A stretch of 11,220 nt of DNA from Alphaproteobacteria bacterium (GTDB lineage: Bacteria; Pseudomonadota; Alphaproteobacteria; UBA3830), in contig JAFQBQ010000081.1 in NCBI GenBank assembly GCA_017416635.1, positions 1 through 11,220 of the forward strand. The letters run 5' to 3'. Made by a program: the position numbers and the translations under genes. A model generated the notes under the pieces. It made no database searches, had not been told where the DNA came from, and saw only the letters and a program-made list of their open reading frames with translations. Below are positions 4,725 through 11,220 of the stretch, in pieces (position 1 is the first letter of the stretch; each line of letters opens with the position of its first letter).

Positions 4725-5978
4725 ATGCAGTACAAGTCGCAATTTTTAAATGAAGCAGTAGCGAGAGGATTTATATATCAGTCTACGAATTTAGAAAGTT
4801 TGGACGAGTATCTGCAAACTCCAGGACGTGGAGGATATGTCGGTTTTGATATTACCGCAAGCAGTCTGCATGTCGGACATTTGCTTCCGATTTTTACGAT
4901 GCGATTGTTTCAAAAATGCGGGCATAAGCCATTTATAATAGTCGGCGGCGGAACAACGAAAATCGGCGACCCATCTTTCAGAAACAAAACACGGCCAATG
5001 CTGTCTGAAGAACAGATAAATGAAAATCTGAAAGGCATAAAAGAGTGTTTGCTGCCTTTTTTGAAATTCGGAGATAACGAAAATGACGCTGTTATGCTGA
5101 ATAACAATGATTGGCTTGCGAATTTAAATTATCTGGATTTTTTGCGAGATGTTGGAACTTATTTTTCCATAAACAGGATGATTGGGTTTGATTCCGTAAA
5201 AACGAAATTATCTGAAAATAATTCTTTGAGTTTTCTCGAATTCAATTACATGATTCTGCAAGGATTCGATTTCTACACTTTATTTAAGAATTACGATTGC
5301 CGCCTTCAGCTCGGTGGACAAGATCAATGGGGAAATATCGTAAACGGCGTCGAGTTGATTCATAAAAAATTAAATGCCGAGGCTTTTGCGCTGACCAATC
5401 CGTTGCTTACGACGAGTGATGGTAAAAAAATGGGAAAAACTTCTAACGGAGCGGTTTGGCTTTCTGAAAAATTGCTGTCTTCGTACGATTTTTGGCAGTA
5501 CTGGCGCAACGTCCAAGATGCCGATGTGATTAAGCTGATGTATTTGTTCACAGATATTCCTGTTGAAGAGATTAAGCGCATGGAAAAAATTCAAGGTGCG
5601 GAATTAAATGACTTGAAAGTTATTTTAGCGGACGCTGTTACTTCCATCGTGCGAGGTCCTGAATCTTTAAAAGGAATTCACCAGATGACCGACGCAATGT
5701 TTAAAGGTTCTGGAAATGATTTATCTAATTTGGATTCTGCACAAAAATTTATCGTAAAAAAATCCGATGAAAATTCTGGAATTATCGATGTGTTGGTTAA
5801 TTCAGGGTTATGTTCCAGCCGCGGCGATGCAAAACGGCTTGTCCGAGGCAACGGAGTTTGCGTAAACGACGTTCCTGTTGATGAATTTTATAAATTCTCT
5901 GAAAATTTTAACAACGGAGACTTGATAAAGCTCTCCTGCGGGAAAAAGAAGAACATCGTTGTTTCGATTGCGGAGTAA
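4725..5978 (+). CDS. tyrS: Tyrosyl-tRNA synthetase
   Basis: This class I enzyme attaches tyrosine to tRNA-Tyr in the cytoplasm. The 417 residues match the usual bacterial TyrS length. The Rossmann core shows GFD (40-42), the HIGH-type motif HVGH (49-52), GGGTTKIGDPS (74-84), YMILQGFDFY (175-184) for tyrosine and tRNA contacts, GGQDQWGNI (197-205) and the KMSKS-type loop KMGKT (235-239). The KMGKT form is common in this TyrS branch. The C-terminal part (about 350-410) is an S4 RNA-binding domain, seen in SGLCSSRGDAKRLVRGNGV. ATG at 4725 follows AGGAG. It is downstream of the hydrolase gene, probably in the same transcript. No intrinsic terminator is visible before the toxin-antitoxin promoter. 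Confidence 0.97.
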   Translation: MQYKSQFLNEAVARGFIYQSTNLESLDEYLQTPGRGGYVGFDITASSLHVGHLLPIFTMRLFQKCGHKPFIIVGGGTTKIGDPSFRNKTRPMLSEEQINENLKGIKECLLPFLKFGDNENDAVMLNNNDWLANLNYLDFLRDVGTYFSINRMIGFDSVKTKLSENNSLSFLEFNYMILQGFDFYTLFKNYDCRLQLGGQDQWGNIVNGVELIHKKLNAEAFALTNPLLTTSDGKKMGKTSNGAVWLSEKLLSSYDFWQYWRNVQDADVIKLMYLFTDIPVEEIKRMEKIQGAELNDLKVILADAVTSIVRGPESLKGIHQMTDAMFKGSGNDLSNLDSAQKFIVKKSDENSGIIDVLVNSGLCSSRGDAKRLVRGNGVCVNDVPVDEFYKFSENFNNGDLIKLSCGKKKNIVVSIAE

Positions 5979-6017
5979 ATTCCGTTGGTGGAGTAGTTTG
6001 AATTCGTTTGTACATAC

Positions 6018-6074
6018 AATGCATGTGTTTTATATTGACAAATGCTGCAAATGTGTTATAATGTATGTGTTTTA
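6018..6074 (+). promoter_or_regulatory. Consensus promoter of the toxin-antitoxin operon, bracketed by repeats (likely operator)
   Basis: Perfect TTGACA (6035-6040) and perfect TATAAT (6057-6062) lie 16 bp apart. The direct repeat AATG(C/T)ATGTGTTTTA occurs just upstream of the -35 (6018-6032) and across the -10 and start region (6060-6074). The copies match at 14 of 15 positions and are exactly 42 bp apart, four helical turns. Within the same stretch ACATACA (6012-6018) is inverted as TGTATGT (6062-6068). Such sites fit dimeric ribbon-helix-helix antitoxins that repress their own operon. Repression by the DinJ-like protein is inferred from the family. Confidence 0.78.
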
Positions 6075-6090
6075 GGCTGGAGGATATACA

Positions 6091-6348
6091 ATGTCTACGA
6101 AAACGAGCATGACCATACGTACAGATAGCGAAGTGAAATTACAAGCTCAGCATTTATTTGCGAATTTAGGGATGGATATGTCGACAGCGATCAATCTATT
6201 TTTGAGACAGGCTATAAAGCATCAAGGCCTTCCTTTCGATGTAAATCTTCATAAACCGAACGCAATTACTATGAGGGCAATATCGGATAAAGAGATGAAC
6301 GGTCCTTTTGATTCCGTTTCTGATTTGATGAGTTCGCTGGATGCTTAG
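6091..6348 (+). CDS. dinJ: DinJ/RelB-family antitoxin
   Basis: This 85-residue antitoxin neutralises the adjacent YafQ-type mRNA interferase and, by family precedent, represses the operon. The N-terminal half fits the DinJ/RelB ribbon-helix-helix fold. A short strand, SMTIRTDSEVK (6-16), starts with the positive residues of the DNA-binding ribbon; a helix follows, then the turn and second helix GMDMSTAINLFLRQAIKHQG (27-46), the most conserved DinJ segment. LPFDV after it is also typical. The C-terminal half (about 50-85) would wrap the toxin. ATG at 6091 has GGAGG seven bases upstream. Its stop overlaps the toxin start by 8 bases, implying translational coupling. The symbol is by family resemblance; orthology to the E. 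coli gene is not proven. Confidence 0.92.
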   Translation: MSTKTSMTIRTDSEVKLQAQHLFANLGMDMSTAINLFLRQAIKHQGLPFDVNLHKPNAITMRAISDKEMNGPFDSVSDLMSSLDA

Positions 6349-6616
6349 GATTTTATACACAAATCAATTTAAGAAAGATTATAAACTTATTATCAAGCGC
6401 GGCTACGATCCAAAAAAGTTAGAGAATATTTTAAATTTGCTTTGCAGTGGCAATATTCTTCCTGAAAAGAATTGCGATCATCCTTTGTTAAATTCTAGAG
6501 AATACAGGGAAGTCAGAGAGTGTCATATTGCTCCTGATTGGCTGTTGATATACAGAATCGAAAACAGTGAACTTCAACTAATCAGAACAGGCTCACACAG
6601 CGACCTGTTCGGCTAG
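6341..6616 (+). CDS. yafQ: YafQ-family toxin, ribosome-dependent mRNA interferase
   Basis: The product is 91 residues, the usual length of RelE/YafQ toxins. In the family the toxin enters the ribosomal A site and cuts mRNA, stopping translation until antitoxin rebinds. The residues important in E. coli YafQ have clear counterparts: His47 in DHPL, His62, the pair Asp66-Trp67 in HIAPDWLLIY, His86 in RTGSHSDLFG and Phe90 near the C-terminus. All are intact, so the toxin looks active. It begins inside the antitoxin gene (8-base overlap) without its own strong Shine-Dalgarno, which favours lower toxin than antitoxin output. No transposase, integrase or target-site repeat flanks the pair, but its isolated position between housekeeping genes suggests acquisition. 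Confidence 0.93.
   Translation: MLRILYTNQFKKDYKLIIKRGYDPKKLENILNLLCSGNILPEKNCDHPLLNSREYREVRECHIAPDWLLIYRIENSELQLIRTGSHSDLFG
6585..6610 (+). terminator. Possible hairpin terminator inside the 3' end of the toxin gene
   Basis: GAACAGG (6585-6591) and CCTGTTC (6604-6610) form a perfect 7-bp stem with a 12-base loop. Rightward, the first T-run (TTTT at 6618-6621) comes seven bases after the stem, too far for a standard terminator. Leftward there is none. It is the only strong hairpin between the toxin gene and the convergent glyS gene, so it may contribute to ending transcription. Confidence 0.28.
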
Positions 6617-6673
6617 CTTTTCTGGGTTTTCGCGAATTTTACATTTACCGTATCGGAACAAAACCTGCTTATC

Positions 6674-8725
6674 TTAATCCATAGGAATTACAGTTCTTAA
6701 AGTTTTCACCAGGCGAGTTAGCAATCTCAATCGATTTGTTTTTATTTCTTCGCGAGAGTCGTTTACCAAAATTTTATCGAAGAAATTCGCGACGGAGTCC
6801 GACACAGATTCGCACAATTCCAATTTTTTCGTAAATTTGGATTTCTCATCTGCAGAACTTTGCGAAATCTCATATAGCTTTGAAATAATTCTATTCAACT
6901 CATTGAACAAATGCTTCTCTTCACTCTCAATTAGCAAAGATTCGTTAACTTCGTCAGATTGATTGCCTTCTGCAATACTCTTAGCGCGTTTGTAGACAGT
7001 CATCAGGCTATTGCCCATTGGCGTTTTCAGAACATCATTCAAAATCGCCGCTTTCTGAGAAATCGCTCTGATATCCTCTTCAGTATTTAGCAACCCGACG
7101 ACTACGTCATGATCAATTTCGCTGTCTTTCAGAATAGTTTTTAAGCGATTTTTGATAAAATCAATAACACGGCTTACTGTATCAGGATTTAAACTGCCTG
7201 CTGGCAACTGCGAAAAGGCAAATGAAACAACTTCAGCCAAATCGATCGAAAAATCGTACTTTTCGATAATCTTGATAATTCCGATAGCTGCACGGCGCAA
7301 CGCAAACGGATCTTTTGATCCTGTCGGTTCCTTATTTATTGCAAAAAAACTTGTTATCAGTTCTATTTTATCAATCAAAGAAAACAGTGCGCTCTCTACA
7401 GACGAAACATTGTCTCCCAAATTATATTGCTCGCGGATTATTGTGCAAACGGAATCTCTTTCGCCTTGCTCCTTTGCATAGTAAGAGCCCATAATGCCTT
7501 GCAGTTCAGTGAACTCGCAGACCATGCTCGTAGATAAATCGCATTTTGCTAAGATCGCCGCACGCTCCAAAATTTCGGAAGTAGCTTCATTGATTGACTC
7601 ATTTTTTCCAATCATATGAGAACAAGCGAAATTGCAAAGAGCTTTCACGCGCTGGACGCGGTTATAAACTGATCCCAACTCTTTGTGAAAAACAATTTTT
7701 TTCAGATTATCCGAATAACTTTCCAGAGGCTTTTTCAAATCTGTTTCATAAAAGAACAACGCATCTGCCAATCTTGCATTTAGCACTCGTTCGTTTCCTG
7801 CAATAATCATCGCGCCACCATCAGTCGCCAAATTATTTGCAACGAAAACGAAATAAGGTGCAAGTTTTCCGTCAGCTGTTCTCGTTGGGAAATATCTTTG
7901 ATGAACTCGCATCGGCGTAATTATCGCTTCTTCAGGCAACCGCATAAATCTCGCCGGAACTTTTCCGACCAAAACAACAGGATATTCAACCAATCCGCTT
8001 AACTCTTCAAGCAAATCATCGGTTACGACGACTTTAAACTCGTGTTCTTTCTCAAGTTTCGCAATCTCTTTCAGAATAATTTCCCGACGCTCTTCCTGAT
8101 TAATAATCACAAAAGCATTTTTCATTTTTTCGCAATAATCTGAAAAATCGCGAACACTAATTGCATCAGGAGCCATGAATCGATGACCAAAAGTCTTTGT
8201 TGTCGAATGCAATCCGATTTCATCAAAATTGATAGGAAGAAGCTCTTCGCCAAACAACGCTAAAATATTTCGGATAGGGCGGACGAAGTGAAATTGATGC
8301 GTGCCCCAATGCATGGACTTTTTCCAACTTAATTCTTTTATCGCTGCAGTTACTACGCTCTCCAGCAAACTTGCTGTACGTTGCGATTGATGTTGAACCT
8401 GCGCGTAAATAAAAGTTTTCTTGCCTTCAACTTTTTCAGTGCAACTTCCTCTGCTGATGTTATTTGCAAGCAAAAAACGATCGATTATTTCCGATGCCGC
8501 AGTTATTGCTGGTCCTTTTTTTTCTTCCGTAAACGCTTCGGTATTTTCTTCTAGATCAGCTGAAAAGATTATTCTTCGAGGCGTAATCGAAGAATGAACA
8601 TTTTGATACGGAATTTTTAACGCCGTAAACTTTTCTACAATTAAATTTTCAAAATCAGAAATAGCCTGACGTTGCATTTTCGCTGGTATTTCCTCGACTA
8701 GCAACTCCAACAAAAAATTACGCAT
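6674..8725 (-). CDS. glyS: Glycyl-tRNA synthetase beta subunit
   Basis: This is the beta chain of the alpha2-beta2 bacterial GlyRS, which binds tRNA-Gly while GlyQ carries the aminoacylation site. The 683 residues are close to the family norm of about 690. Signatures in order are [14 protein letters not shown] (4-17), ITPRRI (47-52), TFGHRF (178-183), [10 protein letters not shown] (271-280), [14 protein letters not shown] (404-417) and [16 protein letters not shown] (471-486). The C-terminal 150 or so residues are helical and fit the DALR-like anticodon-binding domain. The ATG overlaps the end of glyQ by 8 bases (ATGCGTAA), with AGGAAA inside glyQ as ribosome site, so the two chains are translationally coupled for equal output. 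It converges with the toxin gene 57 bases away. A glycine tRNA for it is encoded at 226-299. Confidence 0.97.
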   Translation of the reverse strand: MRNFLLELLVEEIPAKMQRQAISDFENLIVEKFTALKIPYQNVHSSITPRRIIFSADLEENTEAFTEEKKGPAITAASEIIDRFLLANNISRGSCTEKVEGKKTFIYAQVQHQSQRTASLLESVVTAAIKELSWKKSMHWGTHQFHFVRPIRNILALFGEELLPINFDEIGLHSTTKTFGHRFMAPDAISVRDFSDYCEKMKNAFVIINQEERREIILKEIAKLEKEHEFKVVVTDDLLEELSGLVEYPVVLVGKVPARFMRLPEEAIITPMRVHQRYFPTRTADGKLAPYFVFVANNLATDGGAMIIAGNERVLNARLADALFFYETDLKKPLESYSDNLKKIVFHKELGSVYNRVQRVKALCNFACSHMIGKNESINEATSEILERAAILAKCDLSTSMVCEFTELQGIMGSYYAKEQGERDSVCTIIREQYNLGDNVSSVESALFSLIDKIELITSFFAINKEPTGSKDPFALRRAAIGIIKIIEKYDFSIDLAEVVSFAFSQLPAGSLNPDTVSRVIDFIKNRLKTILKDSEIDHDVVVGLLNTEEDIRAISQKAAILNDVLKTPMGNSLMTVYKRAKSIAEGNQSDEVNESLLIESEEKHLFNELNRIISKLYEISQSSADEKSKFTKKLELCESVSDSVANFFDKILVNDSREEIKTNRLRLLTRLVKTLRTVIPMD

Positions 8726-9578
8726 ATTGATTTTCCTGTGTTTCGCAACAAATTTTAGCTAAAGCACGAACTCTAGCGATGCGGTCAACTCTTTCAGCTA
8801 CGCTTAGTGCGCCCCTCGCATCCAGAAGATTAAAAAGATGGCTTGCTTTCATACATTGATCATATGCCGGCAACGCCAAACCTTGTTCAGCCAATTTTTT
8901 ACATTCGTTCTCCGCATCAGAAAAATGTTCTTTCAATTTCTCAACATTCGCGCATTCAAATGAATATTTTGAAAATTCCACTTCTTGCTGTTTGCATACA
9001 TCGCCGTAAGAAATTCTTTCCGAACCTTCTTTCCCGTTCCAATTTAACTGATAGACATTATCTACGGATTGTAAAAACATCGCCAAACGCTCTAATCCGT
9101 AAGTCAACTCGACCATTACAGGACTGCACGCGATTCCACCGACTTGCTGAAAATACGTAAACTGAGTAATTTCCATTCCGTCGCACCAAACTTCCCAACC
9201 GAGACCAGCTGCGCCCAAAGTCGGACTTTCCCAATCATCTTCAACGAAACGAATATCGTGCAAGTTGTAATCAATTCCGACTGTTTTCAGGCTGTTCAAA
9301 TATAATGTTTGAATATCTTTCGGTGACGGCTTAATGACAACCTGAAACTGATGGTGCTTTTGGACTCTGTTAGGGTTATCTCCATATCTTCCGTCAGCAG
9401 GACGTCGTGAAGGCTGAACGTATGCCGCGCGCCAACTGTCTGGACCGAGCGCCTTCAAAAAAGTATTCGGATTAAACGTCCCAGCCCCAACTTCCATATC
9501 GTATGGCTGCAAAATCGCACAACCATAATCGCCCCAGTATCTCTGGAGCAAAAAAATTATATCCTGAAAACTACTCAT
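8718..9578 (-). CDS. glyQ: Glycyl-tRNA synthetase alpha subunit
   Basis: This class II catalytic chain activates glycine and, with GlyS, charges tRNA-Gly. The 286 residues match the usual 280-300. Visible motifs are [20 protein letters not shown] (4-23), [14 protein letters not shown] (24-37), motif 2 in [20 protein letters not shown] (53-72), [10 protein letters not shown] (77-86), [20 protein letters not shown] (126-145), and motif 3 with the conserved Arg in YGLERLAMF (160-168). ATG at 9578 is preceded by only a weak ribosome site (GGTAG). That fits translation partly coupled to the small exported-protein gene, whose stop lies 37 bases upstream on the same strand with no terminator between. 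The end overlaps glyS by 8 bases. Confidence 0.97.
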   Translation of the reverse strand: MSSFQDIIFLLQRYWGDYGCAILQPYDMEVGAGTFNPNTFLKALGPDSWRAAYVQPSRRPADGRYGDNPNRVQKHHQFQVVIKPSPKDIQTLYLNSLKTVGIDYNLHDIRFVEDDWESPTLGAAGLGWEVWCDGMEITQFTYFQQVGGIACSPVMVELTYGLERLAMFLQSVDNVYQLNWNGKEGSERISYGDVCKQQEVEFSKYSFECANVEKLKEHFSDAENECKKLAEQGLALPAYDQCMKASHLFNLLDARGALSVAERVDRIARVRALAKICCETQENQYA

Positions 9579-9615
9579 TCAAACTACCAAACTAACGAGA
9601 ATCAACTTTGTGATA

Positions 9616-9864
9616 TTAATGTATTTTTTGAAATAACACTCCATTAGAACCATGATCATGTCTGAAAAGATCACCAAACTTTCCTTGCAAAGCCTTCTTT
9701 ACTCCATTCTCGATATCAGAATTAGCAAAAGTGAGGTTGTCCATTATCGAATCCGATTCTTTCACTGGAGAAACTTTTATCTTACTTTCTTCATTCGGCA
9801 GCTTAACATTTGCAACCGCCGAAGAAAATACACCACAAACGACCACTATGGCTAAAAACTTCAT
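9616..9864 (-). CDS. Small exported protein, function unknown
   Basis: The product is 82 residues. A clear signal peptide is visible: MK, the hydrophobic core FLAIVVVCGVF (3-13), then SSAVA before Asn19, a good signal peptidase I site. The mature part, about 64 residues, is charged and Lys/Ser/Asp-rich, with no Cys, no repeat and no motif I recognise; the end has a His-Asp-His group (RHDHGSNG). ATG at 9864 has AGAGGA six bases upstream and a good promoter at 9895-9922, so it is probably a real gene despite its size. It sits between accD and glyQ on the same strand and may lead the transcript for glyQ-glyS. A function in the periplasm or outside the cell is all that can be inferred. Confidence 0.7.
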   Translation of the reverse strand: MKFLAIVVVCGVFSSAVANVKLPNEESKIKVSPVKESDSIMDNLTFANSDIENGVKKALQGKFGDLFRHDHGSNGVLFQKIH

Positions 9865-9894
9865 ATTATCCTCTCTTAATAGTTTCTACCTAAT

Positions 9895-9922
9895 AATATA
9901 GTGAATTTGAACTAAAAGGCAA
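9895..9922 (-). promoter_or_regulatory. Predicted promoter of the small exported protein gene and perhaps glyQ-glyS
   Basis: On the minus strand TTGCCT (9922-9917) precedes TATATT (9900-9895) with a 16-bp spacer. An 18-bp alternative ends at TATTAT. The predicted start near 9888 leaves a leader of about 25 bases with AGAGGA. No terminator lies between this gene and glyQ, and I see no better promoter directly before glyQ, so this may serve all three genes. Confidence 0.58.
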
Positions 9923-9938
9923 GCAAAATAATTAAATT

Positions 9939-10793
9939 TCAGTTAATTTTTTTGTGCGTCAATATCGATATAATTCCGGAAATTGTATTTTTCAGATCTT
10001 TTCGCTCCGCTACGATATCAACCATGCCGTGTTTCAGTAAGTATTCTGACTTTTGGAAACCATCAGGCAGCTTCTCGTGAATTGTTCCTTCGATAACTCT
10101 CGGACCGCTGAAAGCTATCAATGCATCAGGTTCGGCGATGTGAATATCTCCCAACATCGCAAACGATGCAGACACCCCTCCTGTTGTTGGATTCGTTAAC
10201 AAAACTAAGTAAGGAAGAGCCGCTTCTTTTAATTTATTCGTTGCGACAACAGTTCGAGGCATTTGCATCAGAGAAAAAATTCCTTCCTGCATCCTAGCTC
10301 CTCCCGAACACGGAACGACCAAAAACGGACATGACTTTTTTAGTGCAAACTCGGCTCCCGCAATAAAACCTTCACCAACTGCGCTCCCCATCGAGCCGCC
10401 CATAAAGTCAAAGTTGAAAAATACCGCGACACATTTATTTCCGTTGATGCGTCCGTAGACGACAACTACAGCATCAGCAGCTTCTGAATCTTCCCGAGCA
10501 CCTTTCAGTCTGTCGGAATACCTTTTGATATCTTTAAACTTAAGGGGGTCTTCTAACTGCGATTTATATTTAATCTTTACGATATCATTGTCATCAAACA
10601 AACTTTTGATTCTATCCTGCACAGACAATCTGAAATGATACCCGCAGTGAGTGCATACCTGCATATTGCTCGCTAAGTCGGAATGAAAAATCATCTGCTC
10701 GCACTTCGGACACTTCTTCCAAAGATTTTCGGGAACATCATTTCCGACTAAAGCCCTAATCTTCGGTCTAACAAAATTTGTAAGCCAATTCAT
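9939..10793 (-). CDS. accD: Acetyl-CoA carboxylase carboxyltransferase subunit beta
   Basis: With AccA (not in the window) this forms the carboxyltransferase that moves CO2 from biotin to acetyl-CoA, giving malonyl-CoA for fatty acid synthesis in the cytoplasm. The 284 residues match short AccD proteins. The N-terminal zinc finger is complete: CPKC (28-31) and CTHC (47-50). The crotonase-like core shows FDFMGGSMGSAVGEG (128-142), SGGARMQEG (163-171), the oxyanion-hole region NPTTGGVSASFAMLGD (201-216) and GPRVIEGT (230-237). The start codon at 10793 lies two bases after the ihfB stop (TAATCATG) and has only a weak ribosome site (GAAGAAGCG), so translation probably depends on ribosomes leaving ihfB. 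No intrinsic terminator is seen after it. Confidence 0.97.
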   Translation of the reverse strand: MNWLTNFVRPKIRALVGNDVPENLWKKCPKCEQMIFHSDLASNMQVCTHCGYHFRLSVQDRIKSLFDDNDIVKIKYKSQLEDPLKFKDIKRYSDRLKGAREDSEAADAVVVVYGRINGNKCVAVFFNFDFMGGSMGSAVGEGFIAGAEFALKKSCPFLVVPCSGGARMQEGIFSLMQMPRTVVATNKLKEAALPYLVLLTNPTTGGVSASFAMLGDIHIAEPDALIAFSGPRVIEGTIHEKLPDGFQKSEYLLKHGMVDIVAERKDLKNTISGIISILTHKKIN

Positions 10794-10795
10794 GA

Positions 10796-11095
10796 TTAAT
10801 CGTTCGCTTCTTCGTAACCTTTGTCTACCAGCTTGCGCAACCGCTTTCCTGCTCTAAAAAACGGAATCTTTCTTTCAGGAATCTGAACTGCCTCTCCTGT
10901 TTTAGGATTTCGTCCGACAATTGCCGCTCTGGTGCGAACAGAAAACGAACCGAAATCTCTAAGTTCTATTCTTCCTCCTTGCACAAGCCTGGTTTCTATA
11001 GCTTTCAATATAATGTTAACTACTCTCTCAACATTCTTTAAATGCATATAAGGGTAAACAGCCGCAATGCGATTAATCAACTCAGACTTAGTCAT
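10796..11095 (-). CDS. ihfB: Integration host factor beta subunit (IhfB), HU/IHF family
   Basis: IHF is a DNA-bending nucleoid protein made of alpha and beta chains. The beta type is suggested by the start MTKSELINRIA, close to the well-known IhfB start, and by IELRDFGSFSVRTRAA (43-58). The DNA-binding arm is intact: GRNPKTG (61-67) with the intercalating Pro, then the C-terminal PFFRAGKRLR. I place the start at ATG 11095 (99 residues). The reading frame extends five codons upstream to a TTG at 11110, but the Shine-Dalgarno AGGGA lies inside that extension, four bases before the ATG. accD follows after two bases. The C-terminal tail KGYEEAND is slightly longer and more acidic than in E. coli. 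A plain HU is less likely, given the 99-residue length and IhfB-like start. Confidence 0.92.
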   Translation of the reverse strand: MTKSELINRIAAVYPYMHLKNVERVVNIILKAIETRLVQGGRIELRDFGSFSVRTRAAIVGRNPKTGEAVQIPERKIPFFRAGKRLRKLVDKGYEEAND

Positions 11096-11119
11096 AAATT
11101 CCCTATACAAACCGCCCTT

Positions 11120-11148
11120 ATGATGCCAAAGTTCGAAGCAAATATCAA
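11120..11148 (-). promoter_or_regulatory. Possible promoter of the ihfB-accD unit
   Basis: On the minus strand TTGATA (11148-11143) lies 17 bp before CATCAT (11125-11120). Five and four positions match the sigma70 consensus. A start near 11113 would give a very short leader (about 18 bases) that still includes AGGGA. The -10 is weak. Confidence 0.42.
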
Positions 11149-11192
11149 TAACATTCTGTATTCATTCAAACAGTTGTGATATATTCCGCGTT

Positions 11193-11220
11193 ATGAATGA
11201 CGCAGTATCAGAGTATTTAG
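11193..11220 (+). CDS. Possible start of a divergent gene, cut by the window edge
   Basis: An ATG at 11193 opens a frame reading MNDAVSEYL that is still open at the last base. It is divergent from ihfB, a normal place for a gene start, and TATATT lies just upstream at 11180-11185. No clear Shine-Dalgarno is present and only nine residues are visible. The pattern faintly recalls the first residues of tyrosine recombinases such as XerC/XerD, but that is far too short to name a family. Confidence 0.3.

Noticed and set aside
1..11220. CRISPR array, insertion sequence, prophage or integrase
   Set aside because: No regularly spaced repeats, terminal inverted repeats with a transposase, or phage genes are visible. 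The only accessory-type genes are the toxin-antitoxin pair and small exported proteins.

Overview
The window is AT-rich bacterial DNA. It most resembles an alphaproteobacterium of the host-associated Holosporales/Rickettsiales type. That placement is an inference from base composition plus a phasin, an IhfB of the alpha/gamma type, a small exported beta-barrel protein and GlyRS split into GlyQ and GlyS; no single marker proves it. Most of the content is housekeeping: two tRNAs, two aminoacyl-tRNA synthetases, phosphoglycerate kinase, an acetyl-CoA carboxylase subunit and a nucleoid protein. Accessory pieces are interspersed.

Layout. 1-225 has no recognisable gene beyond the tRNA promoter. tRNA-Gly(UCC) (+) converges on an outer-membrane barrel protein gene (-), with one hairpin between them. 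tRNA-Cys(GCA) (+) follows, with its own promoter and a textbook terminator. The 272 bases from 1400 to 1671 hold that terminator, a near-consensus promoter and a candidate structured RNA carrying an anti-Shine-Dalgarno-like pyrimidine tract. Next is a small lipoprotein gene of unknown function (+). A leftward pair follows: pgk and, downstream of it, a phasin gene with its own strong promoter and terminator. The pgk promoter region is divergent from a rightward unit of an alpha/beta hydrolase and tyrS. A complete DinJ-YafQ-type toxin-antitoxin pair sits between tyrS and the convergent glyQ-glyS operon, with a consensus promoter bracketed by repeats. Upstream of glyQ lies a small exported protein gene, then accD and ihfB, all leftward. 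At the right edge a rightward reading frame may begin and run out of the window.

How the genes fit together. tRNA-Gly and GlyQ/GlyS are RNA substrate and enzyme, though 6 kb apart. tyrS, glyQS and the tRNAs serve translation. YafQ, if free of DinJ, would cleave mRNA on the ribosome. pgk feeds central carbon metabolism, accD makes malonyl-CoA for lipid synthesis, and the phasin implies polyhydroxyalkanoate granules made by enzymes encoded elsewhere.

I see no large novel multi-gene system. The least explained elements are the structured RNA at 1521-1607, the repeats around the toxin-antitoxin promoter, the T-loop change in tRNA-Gly, and two small exported proteins of unknown function.
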